Part shown: positions 8,881 through 17,730 of the stretch, piece after piece
Position numbering within the stretch: the stretch's first letter is position 1
Layout: every line of letters begins with the position of its first letter
Assembly (NCBI GenBank): GCA_903895845.1
Contig: CAITVK010000098.1
Span: 1 to 64,000 of the forward strand
Direction: 5' to 3'
Source: an uncultured Chitinophagaceae bacterium
Lineage (GTDB): Bacteria; Bacteroidota; Bacteroidia; Chitinophagales; Chitinophagaceae
Length of the DNA stretch: 64,000 bases
Translations under genes and position numbers: made by a program
Notes under the pieces: generated by a model
The model's input: only the letters and a program-made list of their open reading frames with translations
Told to the model about the DNA's origin: nothing
Database searches by the model: none

Positions 8881-8893
8881 AATGAGGTAATTT

Positions 8894-9108
8894 TAGGTGG
8901 CTGCCAACGAATGAGTGTTTGGGAAGGTGCTTGACAAGAATGTTCGGTCTGCCGAATGACAATTGCTTAATTCTTGTTCCATTGCTCAATTCTTGCTCTA
9001 CTGTCCCATAATGTTAGGTCTGCCGAAACTACTGCTAAAAGAAAGCAGAATTGTTGAATTTATTCCGTCTGCAAGCACTTTACTAAACACTTTTGTTGGC
9101 TGCATACC
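8894..9108 (-). repeat. attC-like site 6 (type B)
   Basis: AAC lies at 8906-8908 and GTT at 9095-9097 (192 bp). The flank GTTGGCTGCATACC on the right is partly complementary to the left flank of site 7 (GGTTGCAGCTAAC). The arms match those of sites 2, 4 and 5. Confidence 0.85.
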
Positions 9109-9143
9109 GAAAGCAGGGTGTGTCCACCTGTGAAGTAAAGTAA

Positions 9144-9172
9144 GGAATGCAGCCATTGTCTAGCTGCACTCC
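9144..9172 (-). terminator. Hairpin at cassette 3' end
   Basis: The stem GGAATGCAGC / GCTGCACTCC has one mismatch and a 9-base loop. It lies just after the stop at 9187 on the minus strand. There is no long T run. A related hairpin, sharing ATTGTC in the loop, follows the gene at 13858. Confidence 0.5.
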
Positions 9173-9186
9173 TGATTTATTGGGTC

Positions 9187-9429
9187 TTACTTCTTCCTCA
9201 ACTTCTTTGCACAATAACCAACGCCCGAAGCAAGCAACATCAGACTCATCCCACCATCAAAAGGAACTTCGGGTGAAGGGCTACCATTAGTAGTGCCATT
9301 TCCATTGATGCCGCTACCGTTGGTACCTGGACCACCTATGTTGAATTGGGCGTTTACTGTTATCGTTGTGACTGATATTATCACTATCGTAAACATTGTT
9401 TTTAATACAGTATTCAAGACTACTTTCAT
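9187..9429 (-). CDS. PID-CTERM-like exosortase substrate
   Basis: An 80-residue protein with an N-terminal signal peptide (about 1-27) and a Gly/Asn-rich spacer. The C-terminal tripartite tag is PFDGG at about 56-60, a hydrophobic stretch (MSLMLLASGVGY), and a basic KKLRKK end. This matches the PID-CTERM type of exosortase sorting signal in Bacteroidota. A presumed exosortase is encoded at 54132-54698. The mature chain would be only about 30 residues. It is the last gene in a five-gene cassette, downstream of the T9SS protein at 9443. Processing by that exosortase is inference. Confidence 0.75.
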   Translation of the reverse strand: MKVVLNTVLKTMFTIVIISVTTITVNAQFNIGGPGTNGSGINGNGTTNGSPSPEVPFDGGMSLMLLASGVGYCAKKLRKK

Positions 9430-9442
9430 GGTTTTGATTTTA

Positions 9443-11902
9443 TTATTTTATGATTATTTCTGTGCTTCTTAATGCTTTGCCATCCTCGCCTCTTGCTGTC
9501 AACGTGTAACTGCCAGCTGCCAATTGATTCCTTAAAGTCACGGTTTCTAATGCACTTGAAACAGAATGGTTAATTGTTGTGCTGTAAACAGTTTGCCCAA
9601 GTTTATCCACTACGCTAATTGTGTATTTACCAATGTTGGCAATCCCAAACTTAAAGTTACCATTAGTGACAGGGTTAGGATAAACTATTAATTGTTTGCT
9701 ATTTGCTGATAACTGCACACTCACAACTTTGCTGTAACTAACCTCACCCAAATTGTCTGTTGCCTTAATGCGGTAGTAATTAGACCCTTCACTTGTAGTA
9801 GCATCCAAATAAGTGTAGTTATTACTTGAAGTTGCGCTTACTGTTGCTAAGTCAGAGAAGGTTATGTCGTCAATTGAACGTTCAACTTTATATTCTGCAA
9901 CGTTTGTTTCGCCAATCACACTCCATTTGAGTGATACTTGGTTATTCTGTAATTCAGTAGCAGTCAAACCAATACTTTTCACTGGCAATGTGCTTGAACC
10001 AAACACGATGCTATAGCGATTGCTGTAAGTAGCGGTGTCGGTTGTCGTAGTAAATGAAACAATATTACTGTCACCCGTTAATAAGGTTTGTGTGTTCAGT
10101 ACATTGTCTTTTATGTAGGCAGCCAAGCCATTACCCACAAACTGGCTAGCATCCAAACGAAGCGTGTAAGCCATATTGGTTTTCAGTTGGTACAAATGCA
10201 ACGGCAGTTCGTCAGTAGCTTTTGGCATCGACCAACCACTTGCGCAAAGGTCTTTGCCACTCACATTAAAGGTTAGGTTTTCGCCTTGGTTGCTTATCTT
10301 CAAACCATCTTCCTTTGCTACGCTGTTTGAGAAGTTACTGTTGAATACAACTACTGCGCCGTCCACATTTTTACCGCCTGTGAACAGCCCAGTTGCTATT
10401 CTATTTAAAGATTTTGTGCCAAAGATGCTAAGTTGACCATTGCCATTATTCTTTGCGCTTTCTGTGAATGTAAAACTAGGCGTTCCACTTGTGTTGCTAC
10501 ATACAAAGAATGCTTGACCGGGCTGTAGGTATTGTCCAGCACTCTTTCCATAAATGTTGCTTACACCTAGGTTTACCCCGTAGTAATTGTAGTCCTCATA
10601 AGTGCCGTATAAGGTGGTAGGGTCAAGATACCAGTAGCCATCATACAAACCACTTTTTGCTAAAGCATTGAAATCCACTTGGGATGCGTAAGGATTGGAG
10701 ACAAAACTAAAATTGTTCTGCCCACCAGTAATTGGTATGCTTTGGTTGCCCGTCAACAAAGTGCCTGAATAGGCAAGGGTTACATCGCTGTTCATATAAC
10801 TGATGCTGGCAGTAGGTACAATAGGGTTGTTGTGACCACTTACCAATATCCTGTAACCAATGTACTTTTCCAATGGAGTAGTGTTAAGTACAGTATCCCA
10901 ACCACTTGATGCCTTATAATTATATACCACATAGTTTTCAAGGGAATCGCCCCAAGTGTTGGTTATTGCCCCTGCACCATTTACACATACGCCCAAATCC
11001 CTGTGGGCAGCATATCCTTTGGGAATGTATCTTTCTATGTTCACCGTGCCGCTGATGCTGCCACTTACAGGGGCAACTACTGCCGTTCCTGTACTTACAG
11101 ATTTTAGGGTAAGGAAACCACCAGTAGTCAATATGCCGCTGGTTGAAGTAAGTGTACCATACAAATTAAGCGTACTGCCCAAAGTGGCAGTGCCGTTAAT
11201 AGTTAAGTTCTTCAAGCTATTGTTGTTTGGGTCAAAGTTGATAGTGCCAGCAGTGCTACCAATTACTAAAGATGAAGTTTGTGAACACACCAAGTTGCCC
11301 GTGCCTGTTGCTGCACCATTGATGGTGAATGTTTTGCTATTGATGGTTACACTCCCATCTATCTCAATATTGTTTATCACCACATCTGTACTTAGTATTG
11401 GTTGATTGGTAGGGGCAGAGGGTATCGTTACATTGCAAGTACTTGTAGGCACAAGGTTGCTACTCCAGTTTCCTGCAATATTCCAATCAGTAGAGATTGT
11501 GCCAGTCCAAATGTAGGGACAGTTAGTTACTGTTAGGTTTAGAATAGCCATACTATCACCTCCATTTGTATTAGTAAAATGAACGGTGTCACTACCTGCA
11601 CTATCAATAGTTTGTCCATTCCAAATATAAGGCAATTGAGTAGAACAAATATCTACGTTGGTTATTGAACTATCTAGGTTTGCTGGTTGCTGAAACCCTT
11701 GTGTAACCATTATATTGCCTACACTTAGTGTGGCTGTTACTGGTTCTCCGATAGTATAGCTTGCACTGAAAGTTGCGTCCCTATAATAAGAACCTGCGGA
11801 ACTAAAAACTTTTTGATTGATGCTCTGTGACATTACATTTACTGCAATTCCAATATATAGGGATATTGCTATCAACTTTATTATTAACGACTTAGTTTTC
11901 AA
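9443..11902 (-). CDS. Large secreted protein with T9SS sorting domain
   Basis: An 819-residue protein with a signal peptide (about 1-25). It is followed by Thr/Ser-rich beta-repeat regions, a region with AGNWSSNLVPTSTCNVTIP-like motifs as in cell-surface adhesins, and a fibronectin-like segment (VSLKWSVIGETNVAEYKVER). The C-terminal type A T9SS domain starts at about 735 (YPNPVTNG) and ends in EIIIK. It is probably exported by T9SS and fixed on the cell surface or released. It lies 13 bp upstream of the PID-CTERM-like gene. The size is unusual for cassette cargo. Confidence 0.8.
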   Translation of the reverse strand: MKTKSLIIKLIAISLYIGIAVNVMSQSINQKVFSSAGSYYRDATFSASYTIGEPVTATLSVGNIMVTQGFQQPANLDSSITNVDICSTQLPYIWNGQTIDSAGSDTVHFTNTNGGDSMAILNLTVTNCPYIWTGTISTDWNIAGNWSSNLVPTSTCNVTIPSAPTNQPILSTDVVINNIEIDGSVTINSKTFTINGAATGTGNLVCSQTSSLVIGSTAGTINFDPNNNSLKNLTINGTATLGSTLNLYGTLTSTSGILTTGGFLTLKSVSTGTAVVAPVSGSISGTVNIERYIPKGYAAHRDLGVCVNGAGAITNTWGDSLENYVVYNYKASSGWDTVLNTTPLEKYIGYRILVSGHNNPIVPTASISYMNSDVTLAYSGTLLTGNQSIPITGGQNNFSFVSNPYASQVDFNALAKSGLYDGYWYLDPTTLYGTYEDYNYYGVNLGVSNIYGKSAGQYLQPGQAFFVCSNTSGTPSFTFTESAKNNGNGQLSIFGTKSLNRIATGLFTGGKNVDGAVVVFNSNFSNSVAKEDGLKISNQGENLTFNVSGKDLCASGWSMPKATDELPLHLYQLKTNMAYTLRLDASQFVGNGLAAYIKDNVLNTQTLLTGDSNIVSFTTTTDTATYSNRYSIVFGSSTLPVKSIGLTATELQNNQVSLKWSVIGETNVAEYKVERSIDDITFSDLATVSATSSNNYTYLDATTSEGSNYYRIKATDNLGEVSYSKVVSVQLSANSKQLIVYPNPVTNGNFKFGIANIGKYTISVVDKLGQTVYSTTINHSVSSALETVTLRNQLAAGSYTLTARGEDGKALRSTEIIIK

Positions 11903-11959
11903 ATGAATTTCTTTTTAAGATCAAAGAGCTAATAATTCTACAATATTTATATTCTCAAA

Positions 11960-12433
11960 TTATTGTACAATATTAAATTCTAAAATTGACAAGAAATTAG
12001 TATAAGTAGAAGTAAAGCCACCGCCACCACTATAACCTCCTCCAGCATTTGTCAATACCATATTTATAACATCTCCAGCTTTTAACCAAACTACTCCATA
12101 GGATTGAGCAACACTAATCTGATGAGCATTATTAACCATTAAGGATCCAATTCCAGTAGTAGCACCACCACCATTATAACCATTAGGATTATTAATCGTA
12201 AGAGAACCATCCATTTTTTCAATTTTCCATACTTTTCCAGTTGGTACAATAAGACTTGTATCTTTATAATTAACATAAGCATAATATGCTGAATTGTTAT
12301 AAGATGTTGAAATGTTATTCGTAGTATTGATAACTCTACTAAAAGTCAATACCTGATTAAACTGTAAGTTACCTTGTGAGATTGCTGTTAAACTAATAAT
12401 TAGAAACCCTAATACTAAAATTTGTTTTTTCAT
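11960..12433 (-). CDS. Hypothetical secreted protein
   Basis: A 157-residue protein when started at the ATG at 12433, which gives a typical signal peptide (MKKQILVLGFLIISLTAISQ). An upstream in-frame start at 12484 would add 17 residues before the signal and overlap the upstream gene. The mature part is Asn/Gly/Tyr-rich and beta-like, with GGGATTG- and GGGYSGGGG-type stretches. It sits between the T9SS protein gene and a gene with a tail-fibre-like N-terminus, so it is probably part of the same surface-protein operon. No family is recognised. Confidence 0.65.
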   Translation of the reverse strand: MKKQILVLGFLIISLTAISQGNLQFNQVLTFSRVINTTNNISTSYNNSAYYAYVNYKDTSLIVPTGKVWKIEKMDGSLTINNPNGYNGGGATTGIGSLMVNNAHQISVAQSYGVVWLKAGDVINMVLTNAGGGYSGGGGFTSTYTNFLSILEFNIVQ

Positions 12434-12473
12434 GTTTACTTTTTTAAGATTGTTTATAAAATTTATCCTATTT

Positions 12474-12950
12474 CTAAAAACCATTTGTTAGATACAAAAG
12501 AGTATTGGCATCAGACCCTTTATTAGTAGAACTTATTATACTTCCCGCTTTTGAAGAAAAAAGTGCGAAGGGGACACTCAAGAATTGCGTTGTACCCAAC
12601 GATGTATAATTTGCTTCGCCTGTTATATCAATATCTGTTTGAATAAATTTGTTATTAGTAGCCCAATTGATACTAGCAAATGTGCCAGTTACTATAGTAC
12701 CTTGTCCAATGTTTAAATTAATCAACCCTTGTGAATTGGTTTTAATTGAATATGTTTCTTGATATAAAATTGTACCTGTTGCAATACTGTCCCTAATGCT
12801 AAACCTAACACCGACTAGCTGATTCGGTAGAATATTACCATTGGCATTACGAATCACTGCCTGATAAGGGACTGCCTGAGGGGCTTGAGCAAAAATGTTT
12901 TGTGAATAGGCGAGAATGATAATCGCCAAAAGCAGAAGCTTCTGTTTCAT
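12474..12950 (-). CDS. Secreted protein with tail-fibre-like N-terminal domain
   Basis: A 158-residue protein with a signal peptide (about 1-21, ending IFAQ). The domain runs from PQAVPYQAVIRNANG through INLNIGQG to FLSVPFALFS. This is the N-terminal module found at the start of many long Bacteroidota surface and tail-fibre-like proteins, where it is followed by collagen-like or peptidase S74 parts. Here the protein stops soon after the module, so it is either a truncated version or a stand-alone unit. It lies 51 bp upstream of the secreted-protein start at 12433. Confidence 0.7.
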   Translation of the reverse strand: MKQKLLLLAIIILAYSQNIFAQAPQAVPYQAVIRNANGNILPNQLVGVRFSIRDSIATGTILYQETYSIKTNSQGLINLNIGQGTIVTGTFASINWATNNKFIQTDIDITGEANYTSLGTTQFLSVPFALFSSKAGSIISSTNKGSDANTLLYLTNGF

Positions 12951-13019
12951 TGTATTTAAATTTAAGTTATTAAAAATGTTTATTACTTAGATAGAAGTGT
13001 AGAATAAAAATTTAAGACT

Positions 13020-13496
13020 CTAACAATAACCGTTTTCAGTTATTAAACTAGATCTATCTTTTAATGGAATATTGATTAAGTCACAGCTACAGATAGCTGG
13101 GTTTATAATTACACCTGGTAAAAGCCCACTTGGAATATCATTGTTTGGTATGTGTGGGTTACATACTAATATAATTTGTGCTTCGCAATCAGGCGTTACA
13201 TCAGCCAAACAAAATCTTGTCCTCACAAGTCCATTTGGACAAGGCTTTTTATCATCATCGACAGCAATAGCACGAATGCAATAGGCCTTCACTAAAACAC
13301 AATCATTAATAGACCAAACAACTAAATACTTGTAAATGTCTCTTTGCTCTTGGTTATACACATAATCTTTCCATGGTAAGCACCAAGCTCTATAAGCCAT
13401 TGCTCTAATAGTTGTAAGATTTCCTGCATTGATTAATTCTATGGGGGTATCATTATAATCGTGATAATTAGAATTAATTTTTACATAAATAACCAT
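13020..13496 (-). CDS. Cysteine-rich hypothetical protein
   Basis: A 158-residue protein without a signal peptide. It has about ten cysteines, mostly in the second half (NDCVLVKAYC, KPCPNGLVRTRFC, ICSC, GYC at the very end), which suggests disulphides or metal binding. No family is recognised. It is the first gene of the cassette spanning about 8908-13593, with its start about 95 bp from the AAC of site 7. A conserved leader lies in between (13545-13590), also present before the gene at 18496-19125. Confidence 0.55.
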   Translation of the reverse strand: MVIYVKINSNYHDYNDTPIELINAGNLTTIRAMAYRAWCLPWKDYVYNQEQRDIYKYLVVWSINDCVLVKAYCIRAIAVDDDKKPCPNGLVRTRFCLADVTPDCEAQIILVCNPHIPNNDIPSGLLPGVIINPAICSCDLINIPLKDRSSLITENGYC

Positions 13497-13544
13497 AAAA
13501 TTTAATTTTTAAATGATAAAAGCATTAATTATTTGTAAATATAA

Positions 13545-13590
13545 GAGTTGTCTGTTTTAAACCTTGTGCAGTCTTCGCCTCGGTTGCAGC
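13545..13590 (-). promoter_or_regulatory. Conserved cassette 5' leader (copy 1)
   Basis: Minus-strand order from the site end: TTGCAACCGAGGCGAAG, then GGTTTAAAACAGAC. The same elements occur at 19259-19300. A possible TATATTTA -7-like box follows it. It may hold a cassette promoter or be part of the recombination site; the function is inferred. Confidence 0.4.
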
Positions 13591-13788
13591 TAACGATTGG
13601 TATTTGCGATGGCAGGGCAATAGACTTCCGTCCGCCGATGCCTGAAGCCCCATTGAAATACCGCTGTTGAGTAAAGAACTAAAAGCCAAATATAGTACGT
13701 CAAGCTGAAACTAAAGCTTAATTATTAAACTACTGCCGAGTTTGTTCCGTCCCCCCTGCTATCGTGAATACTGATGTTATGTGTAGCC
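13584..13788 (-). repeat. attC-like site 7 (type A)
   Basis: AAC lies at 13592-13594 and GTT at 13776-13778 (187 bp). The body is nearly identical to sites 0 and 1. The right flank GTTATGTGTAGCC differs from theirs and pairs with GGTTACACATAAC before site 8 in 12 of 13 positions. Confidence 0.87.
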
Positions 13789-13816
13789 AAAGAGCAAGGT
13801 TTGTCCACCTGTTATG

Positions 13817-13849
13817 AAGAAGTGCAGTAATTGTCAAACTGCACTTCTT
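13817..13849 (-). terminator. Terminator-like hairpin after secreted hydrolase
   Basis: A perfect 11-bp stem AAGAAGTGCAG / CTGCACTTCTT with an 11-base loop, 8 bp beyond the stop at 13858 on the minus strand. There is no strong T tract. Confidence 0.55.
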
Positions 13850-13857
13850 GTAAAGTC

Positions 13858-16143
13858 CTATTTGCTAATCAGTAGCTTCTCATTGTAGCTGCCTGTTGCT
13901 GTGATTACTTTTATAACATAAAAACCATTTGTCAAGGGTTGGGTATTTAGTCTGTAAGAATTTGTACTACCACTAATGGATTGTAAAATAACAGTTTTGC
14001 CTGTAATGTCATAAACTGCAATAGTTGCTTTGTCCACCGTTTTACTGAAACTAACAGTCGCAAAATCTCTTGCAGGGTTAGGTATTATGGAAAAAGATTG
14101 TTTGTCGGCTAGGTTAACTGTCACCACTTTGCTATAAGTACTGCTGCCGTCTTTGTCAATACTTTGTAGGCGGTAATAGTTAATGCCATTTGAAGGTCTG
14201 TTATCCGTAAACTCATAACTGTTTGCACCTTTTCCTATTGCTGGGACGTTCCCAATATCTGTAAACGAAACACCGTCTGAACTGTGTTTGATTATAAAGT
14301 TTGTTGTATTAAGTTCTGTGGCTGTCTGCCAGTTGATTTTAACTAAAGAATTATTCACTTTATTAGCTTCAATATTAGAATACATAATTGGTAATGCACT
14401 ATCAGCAAAGGTTAATTCAAAACAATAAGGATTTTCCCAAGAATAGCCATCCGCTTGAGAATAAATATTTAAATAATAAGTTCCAGGGTTTAAACTTTTA
14501 ACCAATTTGCCTAAGTATCCTTTTCCATTACTATTGGAAAGTAAAATCCTTTGATTTGTTGCGGAGTCTGTAATTTTTATTGTGGCTTGTGAGGTTGGTA
14601 TATCGAAAAGATACACAGACAAACTGCCTGTTTTAGTTACACTGAATTTATAATAGTCACTATCAACTGAAGTTGGACTAACCGCATTTTTTGGTGTTAT
14701 ATGACCGAAGTAATGTTTGCTAAATTCTACAGGATATGCGAACTTTTTATTATCTGGCTCGTCTAGCCCAATTTCATTATAATAAGTTTGCTTAGGTAAA
14801 TCAATATGCCATGGATGAGCGGGTGAGCCTGAACCAGAGCAATAAAAAGTATCAGCATTGACTTGAGGAAGATAATTATTTAAGTCAGCGGATGTAAAAT
14901 TAACCACACCGTCACAGTCTGAACATAATGGGAAAATATAGGTATCATTTCCTATGACACAAGTATAAGCTAAATCTGTTGGAATTGTCTTGTAATTAAG
15001 TCCTCTTATATTGTTACCAATGATTCCATTACAATTGACATCTGCATTGAAATAATGTTCAAATAGACTATTATCCATGACCTGAAAACTTTCTATCCCA
15101 CCATATAAGTAAACACCACTGTCACCCGATATGTCATAAGTCCTTCTCAAATCACGTACAGCTTCAGACCTTTCATCGGCAGCATTAAATATACTTGTTA
15201 AATTAGCAGAGGTCGAGTTACTTCCACCATGAGGGGTGCCAGTAGTAAATAGTTTTGCAACATGATGTTCGCCGTCTGGTTGCCAATTGCCTTTATTTTG
15301 TAAATACTCTCTTGCTGCTAAACCACCCATACTATGACCAACCAATACTACTTTATCTCTACCTGTCACTTTAAGAACGTGTTCAATTGCTTTTTGCACT
15401 GCAACACCTTGTTTTACAGCAGCAGATTGATTACTTTGAATAGATGCGCCATTGTTATACTTATTCCCAAAGGTGTCTACATCAAAGTTGATTGTATAAA
15501 AATCCCCTGCAACAAGCTGTGTTGTATCTGTCCAATCTTTAAAATCAGTTGGCAAATAGGATGTACTAACATTATTATCTTGATTCAGACAAAAGTTTAA
15601 ATTACCGCCATAGCTATATCCAAAAAAGCCTTGTAAATCTCTTAAATATGGATACCATGTAGTATCGGTTCCACACAACCCATGTATCAATATAACTGGG
15701 TATGGTAAGTTCTGAACTGCTTTGAAACCATTCAAGATAGTAATTGGGTTTTGGCTATATGTATAATTATTTGAAGTATTAGATTCACTTATTTCGTTCC
15801 TATCGTTTGCTTGAACTAATATCTTCAAACTTCCAGCAGGAACACCGTATGAAAGGGGTAATATAAAATAATAGTTGCCCGATTCCGAATCAGAAGCGAG
15901 AGATTCTGTAGAAACATCTGCTAAGAAAATTGTATTTAAAGTCGAAGTATCAATTAAAGATATTCCTGCATGAGACACCCCTGCGATTGAGTTACCAATG
16001 TTCTTAATTCTAAAACTAAGTGAAATTCTCTGTCCTAACTCTAATGAGGTTTGCGTGTTTGTTACGTTAGAACAGATTAAGTCAGGCTGTGCAAAAATTT
16101 GTGTACAAGCCATTGTAAACAGAAGAGTAAATAGTCTTTTCAT
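13858..16143 (-). CDS. Secreted alpha/beta hydrolase with CARDB-like and T9SS domains
   Basis: A 761-residue protein. A signal peptide covers about 1-18. A CARDB-like beta domain follows (SFRIKNIGNS, SNTSNNYT). An alpha/beta hydrolase domain begins at YPVILIHGLCG and contains the nucleophile elbow VGHSMGGLAAREYL, as in lipases and PGAP1-like enzymes. A C-terminal pre-peptidase-like domain (FSVTKTGSLSVYLFD), a fibronectin-like segment and a type A T9SS domain (IPNPARDF, ending LLISK) complete it. It is probably a surface or secreted lipase or esterase; the substrate is unknown. It is the single gene of the cassette spanning about 13594-16283. Confidence 0.8.
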   Translation of the reverse strand: MKRLFTLLFTMACTQIFAQPDLICSNVTNTQTSLELGQRISLSFRIKNIGNSIAGVSHAGISLIDTSTLNTIFLADVSTESLASDSESGNYYFILPLSYGVPAGSLKILVQANDRNEISESNTSNNYTYSQNPITILNGFKAVQNLPYPVILIHGLCGTDTTWYPYLRDLQGFFGYSYGGNLNFCLNQDNNVSTSYLPTDFKDWTDTTQLVAGDFYTINFDVDTFGNKYNNGASIQSNQSAAVKQGVAVQKAIEHVLKVTGRDKVVLVGHSMGGLAAREYLQNKGNWQPDGEHHVAKLFTTGTPHGGSNSTSANLTSIFNAADERSEAVRDLRRTYDISGDSGVYLYGGIESFQVMDNSLFEHYFNADVNCNGIIGNNIRGLNYKTIPTDLAYTCVIGNDTYIFPLCSDCDGVVNFTSADLNNYLPQVNADTFYCSGSGSPAHPWHIDLPKQTYYNEIGLDEPDNKKFAYPVEFSKHYFGHITPKNAVSPTSVDSDYYKFSVTKTGSLSVYLFDIPTSQATIKITDSATNQRILLSNSNGKGYLGKLVKSLNPGTYYLNIYSQADGYSWENPYCFELTFADSALPIMYSNIEANKVNNSLVKINWQTATELNTTNFIIKHSSDGVSFTDIGNVPAIGKGANSYEFTDNRPSNGINYYRLQSIDKDGSSTYSKVVTVNLADKQSFSIIPNPARDFATVSFSKTVDKATIAVYDITGKTVILQSISGSTNSYRLNTQPLTNGFYVIKVITATGSYNEKLLISK

Positions 16144-16218
16144 TTTGTTGTTTTTAATTTACCCACACTTTAATATGCGCAGTGGGTTCTCGAATTGTTA
16201 TTTAAAAAGTGTTTGTAG

Positions 16219-16226
16219 CAAATTTA
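16219..16226 (-). promoter_or_regulatory. Possible -7 promoter element
   Basis: TAAATTTG on the minus strand, matching the Bacteroidota -7 consensus TAnnTTTG, 76 bp upstream of the hydrolase start and inside the same cassette. No convincing -33 element is seen. Confidence 0.35.
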
Positions 16227-16271
16227 TTTTACAATTAATTATTAAGAACGTACTTACGAGTGAGTGTTTTT

Positions 16272-16480
16272 GGTTACACATAACGGTTAGGTATTTGCGA
16301 TGGCAGGGCAAGAATCCTCGTCCGCTGATAACCAAAGCTCAATACTGTTCCAAAAGCCAAATATAAGAACTGCTGTTCAAAAGTGTTACGTCAGCCCCAA
16401 ACAGAAGCCAAAAGAAAGAACTGAAGTTGAGGTTTTCTCGTCGCCACTGCTATTGCAAATACTCCTGTTGGCTGCAGACC
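16272..16480 (-). repeat. attC-like site 8 (type A variant)
   Basis: AAC lies at 16282-16284 and GTT at 16467-16469 (188 bp). It begins GGTTAGGTATTTGCGATGGC, but its interior differs from sites 1 and 7. The right flank GTTGGCTGCAGACC pairs with GGTTTGCAGCCAAC before site 9. Confidence 0.85.
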
Positions 16481-16481
16481 A

Positions 16482-17714
16482 TTATTTGGTTTTTGCAAAT
16501 GCTTGTTGGGAAATTTTCCATGCGTCAGGATAAATATACTTTTCATTGATGCCTAATTTGGTAATTCTTTTTTTTACATGCCTTGCTAATTCCTTGTTTA
16601 TGTTGATGCACTTTGAAAATAATACTTTGTTGTTGTCTTCATTTGTCTTTGATTTCTCGAATGGAATATGTTCAATAGGTTTTGTCGGACTTGCGTTCCA
16701 TGTGAACACTCCATTTTGATTTACAATATTCATGCTTGTATTTAGATTGTATTTCAAATGCTCATCGGTTTTGTCATCTGAAAAGTAAAGCATTGGAGCT
16801 TTCACTAACTTTTCAATTTTAGTCATATAGGTCATTAGTTGTTTTCCATGCAAGAGGTAGAACATCTTGTCGATATGTTCGGGAGTAATTAATTTGTCCA
16901 TGAGTCCTTCAAAAACCCCGCTTTCTTTCACATGTTCTATAAATTCATTTTTAAGCTTCTCTTTCTGTTTTTTCAAGCCAATGTCAAAGATTTGTTGTAA
17001 CGAAGCTTTCTCAAAAAATTCTTCCTCTAAATAATAGACGCAAAAATATTTTTCTATTTCCCATTTTCCTTCTGGCTTTTTAAGGTTTTGTATTGCAAAA
17101 AATAGTGCATTCGGGAAACTATAAGTCCAATCTAGTAATGGAGTTGGGCAACCATAATGCTGTAAAAAACTTAATACTGCTAAATCATTTTCGGAGTCTA
17201 TCCCAATTTTGTTTAAATATTTTGACAAAATTTCTCCCTCTTGCAATTTTGCATTTTTTACAAGGGTCGATAGAAATTCTTCATAAGATGAATGCTTCTC
17301 GTAAAGTTTTGAAGTTATCCATTCCCTCTGCAATGAACTATACAATCGGTACTTCGCTTCATTTAAACCACGAAACAAAATATTTTTGCTGTCAATATAT
17401 TTTTCAAAAACTTCGTCAAATTCCTCTTTTGTTTCAATATTAGTTTGTGTAAAGAATATTGATTTTTGCAAAAGGGTTTCGTATTGTGAAAGATATGTGT
17501 CAGAATTAAATGGCTCCATGAGTTGAGTACCAACGTAAGCTAACATTGCAGCGTTTGCTATAGAATCAACCGTGGTTGGATTTACTTTCCCGTTTGGTAA
17601 TGATTTGACTTTTAATAATGATTTCAATAATTCTGGGAATACAATTTTTTCAATTCCCCCATTTTCAAGGTACTCATTGAATAGTTTTACTTTAAGGTCT
17701 AAATCTAGTTGCAT
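16482..17714 (-). CDS. FRG-domain protein
   Basis: A protein of 410 residues from the ATG at 17714. A longer TTG-start version would begin inside site 9. The FRG domain is visible from FRGLNEAKYRLYSSLQREW to LSFLQHYGCPTPLLDWT and NALFFAI, the conserved FRG, QH and DW signatures. FRG proteins are abundant in defence islands and prophages, but their biochemical role is not established. The N-terminal 110 residues and C-terminal 150 residues are helical and charged. It has no signal peptide. It forms a single-gene cassette between sites 8 and 9. Confidence 0.8.
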   Translation of the reverse strand: MQLDLDLKVKLFNEYLENGGIEKIVFPELLKSLLKVKSLPNGKVNPTTVDSIANAAMLAYVGTQLMEPFNSDTYLSQYETLLQKSIFFTQTNIETKEEFDEVFEKYIDSKNILFRGLNEAKYRLYSSLQREWITSKLYEKHSSYEEFLSTLVKNAKLQEGEILSKYLNKIGIDSENDLAVLSFLQHYGCPTPLLDWTYSFPNALFFAIQNLKKPEGKWEIEKYFCVYYLEEEFFEKASLQQIFDIGLKKQKEKLKNEFIEHVKESGVFEGLMDKLITPEHIDKMFYLLHGKQLMTYMTKIEKLVKAPMLYFSDDKTDEHLKYNLNTSMNIVNQNGVFTWNASPTKPIEHIPFEKSKTNEDNNKVLFSKCININKELARHVKKRITKLGINEKYIYPDAWKISQQAFAKTK

Positions 17715-17730
17715 AATTAGGAAGTTCGAA

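Noticed and set aside
10956-11405. Long plus-strand open frame inside the T9SS gene
   Set aside because: It is a shadow of the 819-residue minus-strand gene, which has clear domains.
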